Source: Dactylonectria macrodidyma (lineage: Eukaryota > Ascomycota > Sordariomycetes > Hypocreales > Nectriaceae). Taken from it: a stretch of DNA of 23,499 nucleotides. The stretch covers positions 1-23,499 of the forward strand of contig JAGMUV010000065.1 of the NCBI GenBank assembly GCA_020744425.1, read 5' to 3'. Of the stretch, positions 1 through 8,500 are shown piece by piece. The stretch's first letter is position 1. Every line of letters starts with the position of its first letter. The position numbers were made by a program, and so were the translations under genes. The notes beneath the pieces were generated by a model that was not told the DNA's origin, did not search any database, and saw only the letters and a list, made by a program, of their open reading frames with translations.

Positions 1-1417
1 GACAGGGGTTCCTTCCCAGTTGTTACTCCATGTAGATGGGGAGGCGGCACTGGCAAGTCATACCTCATCAACCTGCTCTCCGCGCACCTTCAAGCCGCGA
101 CGGGCGGAGAGGGACACCCGTCTGGCGTGCCGCGCCCACGGGCGTCGCGGGAAATCAGATTTCGGGCACTACTACCTGCATTCCCTGTTGCCCTGCCAAT
201 TAATAAGGACTTCAAGCCTCTCTCAGCCATTGATAAGGCTCAGCTCCAGAAGAAGCTTAAAGATATCAAGTATCTGATCATTGATGAGAAGAGCATGCTT
301 GGACTGCGTCAGCTATCTTGGATCGATGACCGTCTCCGAGAGGCGTTCCCCGAATAAGAACGAAGAGTTCTTTAGCGGCCTGAACATCCTGTTGGTTGGT
401 GACTTCTTTCAGCTTCCCCCTGTGCTGCAGAAGCCGCTTTATTACGATAAAGAGGTTCAGGGAGTAGAGATCAAGGGCAGAAAACGCATATAGGCGATTC
501 GATAAATCGGTCTTCTTGAAAGTTGTCCAGCGGCAGCGTGGCGACGATCAGGAGGCATTCCGCCTAGCTCTCGGGGAATTGCGACTGCTTCAACTATCTG
601 TGGAGTCCTGGAAGCTCCTTTCCAGCCGCGTACAGGCAAAAACTAGACGATCAAGAGGTCGCAAGGTTTGTCAACGCCTTACGAGGTATACGCCACTAAA
701 GATAGGGTGAACGAATATACCACTATCACCTCGACCGCCTCAGCCGGCCAGTCATCCAGGTCATGGCTAAGAACGTCGGCCCCGGCGCGGCTGCTGCACC
801 TGATGACAAGGCGGGCAACCTTGCGAAGCAGATCCCAATATGCATTGGCTCCCGTCTGATGCTGACGTCCAACCTTTGGCAGCCAGTTGGCCTCTGCAAC
901 GGCGCTCGCGGCACAGTTTACGATATCGGCTGGGCACCTGGGGCCGACCCCATCCAAGACCCTCCCTGTGTTATCATGATGGAGTTTGACAAATACAGCG
1001 GACCGGTATTCCTGACCACCGTTGATGGCAGGAAGGTTGTGCCGATTCTCCCAGTGGAGAGGGACTTCCTCATGGGAGCCATTCTCTGCGCTCGCACCCA
1101 GTTTCCCCTGATCGTATGCTACGCAATTACCGTGCACAAGTCACAAAGCATCACCGAAGACATGGTAGTTACAGATCTGTCCTGCCGGGACTTTCAGACT
1201 AGTTTAGGCTACGTGGCTGTCTCGCGTGAAAACGCTCAAGGGTCTGATGTTGGATGCACCATTTGATCGTAATCACTTGGTCTACGGGTCTCCCCCGGAT
1301 GGCATGAAGATGAAGATGAGGGATCAGGAGCTTAGGAAACGGCAGGTGCTCACACGGAATCCGTACATGTCACATAATACCAAGAATGGCCATGGCAATG
1401 GATCAGTACGTAGATAA
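1..1417 (+). pseudogene. Decayed PIF1-type DNA helicase (Helitron-derived), 5' end outside window
   Basis: The translated pieces match the helicase of fungal Helitrons (PIF1/RecD-like superfamily 1B, a 5'-3' DNA helicase). In order they show VDGE then GTGKSYLINLL (Walker A, about 35-80), LIIDEKSMLGLRQLSWID (Walker B, about 277-330), GDFFQLPPV (motif III, about 400-426), ESWKLLSSRV, then CIGSRLMLTSNLW, VHKSQSITED and GYVAVSRE (C-terminal helicase motifs, about 840-1230), and LMLDAPFDR near 1250. These pieces lie in different forward frames. Shifts fall inside the Walker A region (about 44), between 130 and 200, after 350, around 490-520, around 650-730 and near 1226, with an in-frame stop at 355-357. 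At least five lesions mean it cannot make a full protein. No Rep endonuclease part is visible; it would lie upstream. A stand-alone PIF1-like gene cannot be excluded, but the motif wording is typical of Helitron copies. Confidence 0.85.
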
Positions 1418-1454
1418 TGCAGTAGTAGTAATAGCTTCCCGGCCCGCGGACACA

Positions 1455-1512
1455 CAGCCTTCGGCTGAGGCTACTCCATGCACCCCATCGCCGCTCCAAT
1501 GTGCATGGGGTG
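1455..1512. repeat. Hairpin-forming sequences downstream of the helicase remnant
   Basis: Three short perfect inverted repeats lie here. CAGCC (1455-1459) pairs with GGCTG (1463-1467) around a 3-nt loop. CCATGCAC (1476-1483) pairs with GTGCATGG (1501-1508). CACCCCAT (1481-1488) pairs with ATGGGGTG (1505-1512). The last two overlap and exclude each other. Helitrons carry a hairpin close to their 3' terminus, so this may be the 3' end of the element, but I do not see a clear CTRR end directly after it. Confidence 0.45.
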
Positions 1513-1557
1513 ACGTAGTATTTTAAAGTATGAAAGTCACATGACCGTTCCCTGACA

Positions 1558-1672
1558 CCAACTCAACGCCAATCCATTCAACGAAAGCGTTCAGTTCATC
1601 AACTCAACGAGAGGCCGGCGATTACTAAGCCAATTCACTCAATATAGGTCGTCCGTTGAGTTGGTTGAGTTG
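1558..1672. repeat. Cluster of direct and inverted CAACTCAACG repeats
   Basis: CAACTCAACG occurs at 1559-1568 and 1600-1609. Its reverse complement occurs at 1654-1663, followed by a second GTTGAGTTG at 1664-1672. The outer pair forms a 12-bp perfect inverted repeat (1557-1568 with 1654-1665). This could be a small non-autonomous element or a regulatory repeat. Its identity is unknown. Confidence 0.5.
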
Positions 1673-1783
1673 TTTGGGTCTCTGGGCACTCTCATGAGAT
1701 GCGGAGTCGACGAGACAAGACACATAAGTGATTAGTCCTTGTCATATATTCGCGACTCATTTTCGAACGCCTGTCGCCCGATT

Positions 1784-3670
1784 CTATTCAAAACAAACAT
1801 GTATCATCGCTGGGGCTTCATTAATACTCCCATATTCACGACTGCAGCTGTTGCCGATGGCCTTGGCCTCAATCCCTTGCCTTAGAATATTTTCTTGACC
1901 ATGTCTAAGGCAATGCTCGACCACTGGTTGAGGATGTTCCCATCCAGTCGACTTTCTTTCCTCACTCACCTCTAGGAGAGTCTCTTCAGGGACCTCGATG
2001 TCACGTCTATCCAGAACAATAACAAGCAACAGGAACCCGGAGCCTGTCGTAAGCAAGCAGACTCCAAGCCAAGAGAAGACTCTGGCAAACGATACCTCGG
2101 CCAACTGTCTCGAGATACCAGGTATCGCCTTGTACGTAAGGGAGATCTGGTCTGAGTCGAAGGAGTCGTGGCACATGTCCCATGCCGCCAGGTATGACTG
2201 CCGTAGCAACTGTTGGACGTAGCCATCGATGTTATCATACGTGGGCAACAGTGTGGAATTCATGACAGCAATCATGGTCATGAGGTCAGGCAGAAGCCAG
2301 AGAGACTCCAGGACCCAGGGATTTGCATCGAACACAACCTGGTCGAGTGGTGTTTGGTCTCCAACTACTCGCCCGGACAGATACCTGCTCTGCTTGCTGG
2401 TGGTCACTCCGGCCGTGAAGTTTACGAGGCCATACCAGTAGCAATTGCCAGACCACTGTTGAACGTACCAGCCAAGGGAGTCAACGCTTCCGAAGATAGT
2501 GGGGTCAAGGTGTGTACATGGCGATTCCGCGTCCGTTCTCCCAACACGCTTCACCATGACCCAGAAGGTCATGGGTCCTTCATGTAGCGTCGGTATAGGC
2601 TTGGAAGTCGACACTTGCGAGGAATTCCATGGCAAGCTGTTGTTATACACGACCGTCACGCCGGGGTCGTAGTACAGCGCTGGGTCGTCGTCGACAAGAG
2701 TGAGGTTAGGCGACCTGGTGGTGAAATCATCTGTCGGCCGATACCAGGTGATACTGTGGATGTTAATACACGGCAACACGGCGTCGATCAAGGTCGAATT
2801 TGGGCCAACAGCTTCGTTTCTGGTCACGACATGCCGACACCCGTTACCGGTCAGGGACGTGCCGTTCTCAGCAGCGTTTCTCACATCGCCCCAAGCCAAC
2901 GCGGCATATCCGGCGGCATAGCGCAGATACGACCGCTTGCTGAGGCCTGACTGGGCGTATCCCGAGTATCGGTACCAGTACCAGCCGTCGAAGTCGGCTC
3001 GGGGGTCGACAGCGGCAACAGCCTCATTCGTCGAGTCGACAGGGACAAGCCTGGACGTCCAGTTGACGGCGCCAGTCAGCAGCGGGGGGATATACACTTG
3101 AACCGAGGAGAGAAGAAGAGCGAAGGTGATTAACCACTGGCCGGGGCCCTTTGGCATCATGAACGGGCGCTTAAACCACGGGGGTAACTTCCACCGTGAC
3201 ATAAACTCCTCTGCCTCTGCCTCTGTTTGTGTGTCCTTTGCCTCCTGGTTGTTCTCTGGGCCAGGTGCTAACTTGCCCGTAGACGCGAGATGGTGAGCGC
3301 ATGCCCACACGATAGTTGTCGTCCACCATGACACGAGAAGCTTGACAATGACCATGGCGGTCGAGAGAAGGGTCGTAACGTCAGCGACGCGCAGTATCAA
3401 CCGGCCGTTAACGTAGGTCGCGTGGGTCGCATCCTCGTCGTCAAGAGCTTCGTATCCGTTCAAGGCCAAGACTATACTGAGGGCGACGGCCAGGCTCGCG
3501 GCGCCATGCGAAAGGAGAACACCCCAGGCGTTGAACTGGGGCAACCACTGGCGGATGTATTTCGTTCGAGCGGCATCTTCTTGCGGATCCTCGACCTTCT
3601 CGAGGTTTATGGTGGGTTTCGTGGTAGAGGCTGGCCTGGTGCCGTCTGTTACAGCCTCCTCATCAGCCAT
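1784..3670 (-). CDS. Fungal multipass membrane protein, unknown function
   Basis: A single uninterrupted minus-strand frame encodes 628 aa from the ATG at 3668-3670. The frame stays open upstream to 3778, but only from a TTG codon, so the internal ATG starting MADEEAVTDG is preferred. Predicted membrane segments lie at about residues 50-70, 97-125, 178-199 and 531-553. Between the last two is a large loop of about 330 residues with eight N-glycosylation sequons (N203, N269, N291, N322, N343, N349, N417, N471) and several Cys and aromatic residues, as expected of a lumenal or extracellular domain. The N-terminal 45 residues and the C-terminal 75 residues are hydrophilic and probably cytosolic. 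This layout recurs in fungal-specific hypothetical membrane proteins with many lineage paralogues. I cannot name a function. No intron is needed, and it looks like an intact host gene among transposons. Confidence 0.8.
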   Translation of the reverse strand: MADEEAVTDGTRPASTTKPTINLEKVEDPQEDAARTKYIRQWLPQFNAWGVLLSHGAASLAVALSIVLALNGYEALDDEDATHATYVNGRLILRVADVTTLLSTAMVIVKLLVSWWTTTIVWACAHHLASTGKLAPGPENNQEAKDTQTEAEAEEFMSRWKLPPWFKRPFMMPKGPGQWLITFALLLSSVQVYIPPLLTGAVNWTSRLVPVDSTNEAVAAVDPRADFDGWYWYRYSGYAQSGLSKRSYLRYAAGYAALAWGDVRNAAENGTSLTGNGCRHVVTRNEAVGPNSTLIDAVLPCINIHSITWYRPTDDFTTRSPNLTLVDDDPALYYDPGVTVVYNNSLPWNSSQVSTSKPIPTLHEGPMTFWVMVKRVGRTDAESPCTHLDPTIFGSVDSLGWYVQQWSGNCYWYGLVNFTAGVTTSKQSRYLSGRVVGDQTPLDQVVFDANPWVLESLWLLPDLMTMIAVMNSTLLPTYDNIDGYVQQLLRQSYLAAWDMCHDSFDSDQISLTYKAIPGISRQLAEVSFARVFSWLGVCLLTTGSGFLLLVIVLDRRDIEVPEETLLEVSEERKSTGWEHPQPVVEHCLRHGQENILRQGIEAKAIGNSCSREYGSINEAPAMIHVCFE

Positions 3671-3864
3671 TGCGTGCCTTGTGGGTGTAAATTGTATAGA
3701 GTGTAGAGGTGGAAAGGAGCAAAGAGCACACGAATTCGCATAGTACCGCGTTGGAGGAAATTCACGCGGAATTCTCAACCAGCATTACGATATGAACCCC
3801 TGGCAGTCCTAGACAATATTGGGCCGCTAGCTTAATAATAAAGCCTCACGTTGGGTCCCCAGAG

Positions 3865-3899
3865 AGTGTCAATGTCACAACATGCACCGACATGACACT
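3865..3899. repeat. Hairpin directly before the LINE-A nonamer array
   Basis: AGTGTC (3865-3870) and ATGTC (3872-3876), separated by one bulged A, pair with GACAT (3889-3893) and GACACT (3894-3899) around a 12-nt loop. The right arm runs straight into the first ACACTC of the tandem array. This may mark the element boundary or be part of its 5' control region. Confidence 0.55.
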
Positions 3900-4063
3900 C
3901 TTACACTCTTTACACTCTTTACACTCTTTACACTCTTTACACTCTTTACACTCTTTACACTCTTTACACTCTTTACACTCTTTACACTCTTTACACTCTT
4001 TACACTCTTTACACTCTTTACACTCTTTACACTCTTTACACTCTTTACACTCTTTACACTCTT
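3895..4063 (+). repeat. Nonamer tandem array (CTCTTTACA, about 18 copies) at 5' end of LINE-A
   Basis: From 3901 to 4063 the sequence repeats with a strict 9-nt period (unit TTTACACTC, equal to CTCTTTACA in another phase). That is 18 copies with no visible substitution, preceded by a partial unit at 3895-3900. The array ends 47 nt before the ORF1 start codon, so it probably belongs to the LINE 5' UTR or promoter. The perfect homogeneity implies recent amplification. A related array precedes LINE-B at 17744-17797. Confidence 0.92.
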
Positions 4064-4110
4064 CTAGGCGAAAGAACGGGTTGGCGCTGCCGTAAGCGTG
4101 GCACCGGGAG

Positions 4111-5595
4111 ATGGACGCGACCGCCGAGGAGATCATGGTCGCGGGTGGGGATTCGGTGACCGCGACGCGTCGCTCGTCGAGACCCGTGAAACCAACCGCG
4201 AAAGCCCAAAAGTTTTGGCAAGTAGCCTCAAGCCAGGCCGGGACATCGAAGAATGCCGGCACAAAGCAAGTGGCAGCAGGCGACAACGACTGGGACAATG
4301 CGGACGAGGGACTGCAGGCTGTGGATGGCGCGGCCCGCAGCGATTCATCGCTAATGCAGATGATGCTCCAGACGACGCTCCAGACGATGCTCCAGGAAAC
4401 GTCGAGCCATCTTATGAGCAAGCAGAAACAGATGCTGGAGAGACTCTGGGATGCTTTGATGGAGAACCAGCAGAAAGCGACAAAGGTGATTAGCGATCAG
4501 CTGGAGATGATCCGACAACTCCAGCAGGAGATACGGACGGTCAGGGCCGAGGCGGCTGACGACCGGAAGAAAGCCGAGGAAACCAGAAGCATGCAGGAAC
4601 AGACAGCACGTGAGATGAAACAGATGCGCGAGCAGCTGATTGAACAGCTCAGGCAGGTGAGGGAACAAGCGGCAGAAGAAACAAAGCAGTTGCGAGAGCA
4701 ACTAGACGCGATGGCCAAAAGTATTCAGGCCAACAGCGCCCAGACGAGCCCGCACCCATCGTATGCAGACGTAGCCCGTACCCCGCCGTCAAGCCAGCCA
4801 AGCAACCTTCAAACCCTCGCGTCGATGCAAACAACACCATCCACACTTACGGATACTCTCTTCTGCACTATCGACACATCGCGTGTCAACGAGGAGGAGA
4901 AGGGCAAAGCGCAAGTGGGAGGAATTCGACAGGCCATTGAGGAGGAGATGCGAAAGAAGGAGGGCCGACAGGACTGGAGGTGTGCAGCTGTGGTGAGGAA
5001 CGCAAAGAACGCAGACCGTATTAAGGTGATCTGCCGAGACGAGTCGGAGATGAAGTTCGTCAAGGAAGCGGCAGAGAAGACAGCAGTCAAGGGCGCAAGA
5101 GTCCTCAGGGACCAACTGTATCCGGTCAAAGTTGACGGCGCAAACAGGGCAGCGGTCCTGGACGCAGCTGGCAACGTGCTGCCAGGCACAGCGGAGGCGC
5201 TGGGAAAGGAGAACGGAGTGACGATTGCCAAGATGCAGTGGCTCAGCGACAAGGAGAATGGGAAATCCTACGGCTCGATGGTGATCTACGTTACGAAGGT
5301 GAGCGATGCGCAACGCTTGCTGGAAGAGAGATACTTTCACCTCGCTGGGGAGTCGGCCAGCACCAACGTTTTCGAGCGACGCCAAGGCCCAGTCCAATGC
5401 TACAACTGCTGGGAGCTTGGTCACAAAGCCTTCACCTGCAACAGACCCCAGCGATGCGGCAAATGTGCGGAAACGGGACACCGCCACACACAGTGCCAGG
5501 CGATCGAGCCGAAGTGCGTTCTCTGCAGAGGACCACACGAATCGCTCAGTCGCAACTGCCGAGTACGACAACTACATGACGGCAATGTGCACTAA
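4111..5595 (+). CDS. LINE-A ORF1: Gag-like RNA-binding protein with three zinc knuckles
   Basis: 494 aa, starting at the ATG at 4111 (MDATAEEI), which aligns with the MDA start of the LINE-B copy. ORF1 proteins of LINEs coat the element RNA and act as nucleic-acid chaperones in the retrotransposition particle. Residues about 75-210 are rich in Q, E, K, R and L with heptad spacing, consistent with a long coiled coil for multimerisation. Residues about 260-410 form a conserved globular part. Three C-terminal zinc knuckles follow: C430-C433-H438-C443 and C449-C452-H457-C462 (both CX2CX4HX4C), then C469-C472-H476-C483 with the altered spacing CX2CX3HX6C. The stop codon overlaps the ORF2 start by 11 nt. 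No frameshift or early stop was seen. Confidence 0.9.
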   Translation: MDATAEEIMVAGGDSVTATRRSSRPVKPTAKAQKFWQVASSQAGTSKNAGTKQVAAGDNDWDNADEGLQAVDGAARSDSSLMQMMLQTTLQTMLQETSSHLMSKQKQMLERLWDALMENQQKATKVISDQLEMIRQLQQEIRTVRAEAADDRKKAEETRSMQEQTAREMKQMREQLIEQLRQVREQAAEETKQLREQLDAMAKSIQANSAQTSPHPSYADVARTPPSSQPSNLQTLASMQTTPSTLTDTLFCTIDTSRVNEEEKGKAQVGGIRQAIEEEMRKKEGRQDWRCAAVVRNAKNADRIKVICRDESEMKFVKEAAEKTAVKGARVLRDQLYPVKVDGANRAAVLDAAGNVLPGTAEALGKENGVTIAKMQWLSDKENGKSYGSMVIYVTKVSDAQRLLEERYFHLAGESASTNVFERRQGPVQCYNCWELGHKAFTCNRPQRCGKCAETGHRHTQCQAIEPKCVLCRGPHESLSRNCRVRQLHDGNVH

Positions 5596-8500
5596 CCTCC
5601 AGATCCTCCAGCTTAACGTGGGGAAGAGGGATGCGGTGCAATTGAGCATGATGAACGACGGAGACTTGCGGGACTACGCGGTGCTGGCAATAGCCGAACC
5701 ATACGCGCTGAACATTGACGGTGCGGTGGTGACAGCACCAAACAACCACAGAAACTGGACGAGATTTATACCGACAAAGAGACACGAGATGCGATGGCCG
5801 ATCCGCAGCATGCTCTGGATCCGCAGGGACCTGGAGGCGGAGCAGGTGCCGATACCGTCAGCCGACCTGACGGGAGCAATAATACGACTGCCCGACCGGG
5901 ACGTCCTAGTGGTATCGGTGTATGTGGAAGGGAGTAATGAGAATGCTCTACGCACGGCAATGGAGCAACTGCACAGGGTGATGACGGGCTTCCGCAACAG
6001 CACAGGGAAAAGAACGGACGTGATCTTGGCAGGCGACTTCAACCGCCACGACCAACTATGGGGAGGTGACGAGGTAACAGGCAGACGCCAAGGGGAGGCA
6101 GATGCAATCATCGGCCTCATGGACGAGCATGGCCTCCTCAGCCTCCTTCCCAGGGGAACGAAAACCTGGGAGAGGGGTAGTGCGGAGAGCACGATCGACC
6201 TGGTGCTTGCGTCGTCCGAACTGGCCGAAGAGATGGTTCACTGCGACATTCACCAGACCGAACACGGGTCGGACCATAGGGCAATCCAGACAGAGTTTGA
6301 CCTCACGACACCGGAAAGGACGGCGAGTCCGAGACTGCTCTTCAAGAATGCACCGTGGAATGCGATCAAGGAGAGAGTGAAAGATCGGCTGGCACTCCTC
6401 CCATGGGACGGCGGGGTTCAGACACAGACGGACAGGCTGATGGAGGCGGTCCTCGGCGCAATCCACGCCCTGGTCCCGCGAGCGAAGCCATCGCCATACG
6501 CAAAGAGATGGTGGACAACTGACCTTACTCGACTCCGGAAAACCTACACGTACTGGAGAAACCTGGCGAGGGCGCAGCGGCGGGCAGGCCATAGACAGGA
6601 CAACCTAGAGAGCCGGGCAAAGGTAGCATCCAAAGAGTACCACGACAGTATCAGAAGACAGAAGAAGGCCCACTGGGGCGACTTCCTCACAGACGGCGCC
6701 AATATCTGGCAAGCAGCCAAATACCTCAAACCCGGTGCCGACATGGTCGGCGACAAAATCCCCCGGCTGAAAAGGGCGGACGGGACGACAACGCAGGACA
6801 AGGCGGAACAGGCAGAAGAACTGCTGACGGCATTCTTCCCGCCGCTGCCAGCAACCATCGAAGACGAAGGTCCACGACCGCGGCGGAGAGAAGTGGCCAT
6901 GCCGGATTTGACGTTGGAGGAGGTGGAGGAGAAAGTCATGGCAGCCAAGGCGTGGAAAGCACCCGGAGAAGACGGCGTGCCGGCGATGGTGTGGAAGCAA
7001 CTGTGGCCGGTGGTCAAGGAACGCGTGATGCATCTGTTCCGCACCTCACTGGATGAAGGACAGCTACCAGACCAGTGGAGAAGCGCAAAGATCATCCCGC
7101 TCAAGAAGCCGGACAAGGCCGATTACGCACTCGCAAAGGTATGGAGACCAATCTCGCTGCTGTCGACGCTGGGAAAGATCCTCGAGGCGGTAGTGGCGGA
7201 CAGGATCTCATACGCCGCCGAGACGTTCGGGCTCCTGCCCACAAACCACTTTGGGGCAAGGAAGCGGCGGTCGGCAGAGCAGGCTCTGCTGCTCTTCCAA
7301 GAACAAGTGTACAAAGCATGGCGGAACCGCAAGGTGGTCAGCCTGGCCAGCTTCGACATCAAAGGCGCGTACAACGGCGTGTTCGATGACAGACTGCTAC
7401 AGAGGCTGGAAGCAAGAGGTATCCCCAAGAAGCTGGTGCAATGGATAAGCGCGTTCTGCTCCAATCGCACGGCCAGCATTGTGGTGAACGACTACACGTC
7501 AGAGCAACGGGAGCTGCCGCAAGCCGGCCTTCCCCAAGGATCGCCGCTTTCGCCAGTGCTTTTCCTGTTCTTCAACGCAGACCTTGTGCAAAGCAAGATT
7601 AACTCGAAAGGCGGATCGATGGCGTTTGTCGACGACTACTCGGCCTGGGTCACGGGGCCGACGGCGGAGGCGAACAGGGACGGCATACAAGCCATCATTG
7701 ACCGGGCACTGGCGTGGGGGAAACGCAGTGGAGCGACGTTTGAGCATGACAAGACAGCAATTGTCCACTTCACGCGCGTAGCTGAACGCACCAGCGAGGC
7801 GCCGTTCACGATCAATGGAGAGGAAGTCAAGCCCAAAGCGAAGGCCAAACTCTTAGGGGTAATCATGGACACGGGGCTCAGGTTCAAGGAACACATGGCC
7901 AAGGCCGCCACGAAAGGTCTCTTGGCAGCCATGTGTCTAAGGAGACTCAGGATGCTGCCACCACAAGCTGCCAGACAACTCTTCGTCGCAACCGTGGCCC
8001 CAGCCATGGACTACGCGTCTGTCGTATGGGCGCATGCGCGCGGCGAAAGGGAATTGAAAGAGTTCAACAGGGCACAGAAAATAGGAGCGCGGGCCATCAC
8101 GGGAGCCTTTCAGACGGTAGCGAGGGCAGTAGCTGAAGCGGAAGCCAACATCCAAACAGTACACGAGCGACATGCTCTGGCGGGAATGAAGTTGTACATC
8201 AATATGCACACGCTGCCAAAGAAGCACCCGCTAGCGACACTCAAAGTATCAGTGAGTCGAAGGTACATCTCGCCGATGAAGAGACTGGCGCTTGCCCTCG
8301 GCGAGAGCGGAATCGGGCGGATGGAAACAATCGAAGCCTATGCAGCACCGCCGTGGCACCCCCGCGTGTCGCTGGTGTGTGAGGCAGATCGGAAGGTGGC
8401 GATAGCGGCAGCCAACAGTGTCGAAGACATCACCATCGCGACCAGCGCTTCCGACAGAGGAGGAATGACGGGCATGGGAGGCATCATCAGCCACAAAGCA

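Larger units (their letters stand above)
1418..1783. other. Intergenic stretch without a supported gene
   Basis: Between the helicase remnant and the membrane-protein gene I see only the hairpins (1455-1512) and the CAACTCAACG repeat cluster (1558-1672). No open frame of convincing composition is present. The right part is probably the 3' UTR and terminator region of the minus-strand gene that ends at 1784. Confidence 0.5.

Noticed and set aside
3895..4063. CRISPR or telomere-like array
   Set aside because: Units are contiguous, with no spacers, and 9 nt long. The unit is unlike TTAGGG, and the array sits next to a LINE ORF1 inside the window.
3846..4421. Minus-strand ORF with about 18 KEC tripeptide repeats
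   Set aside because: It is created by the 9-nt array being a multiple of three, and it continues antisense through ORF1 of LINE-A. Forward frames through the array are open for the same reason.
4789..5571. Long minus-strand ORFs within the LINE coding regions (also 6544-7116, 20201-20755 and others)
   Set aside because: They are antisense shadows of GC-rich coding DNA with no motifs. The forward frames carry complete domain sets.
5306..5584. N-terminal extension of LINE-A ORF2 upstream of the ATG at 5585
   Set aside because: It overlaps the ORF1 zinc knuckles in another frame. The 11-nt overlap start is shared with LINE-B, while this extension has no consistent start.
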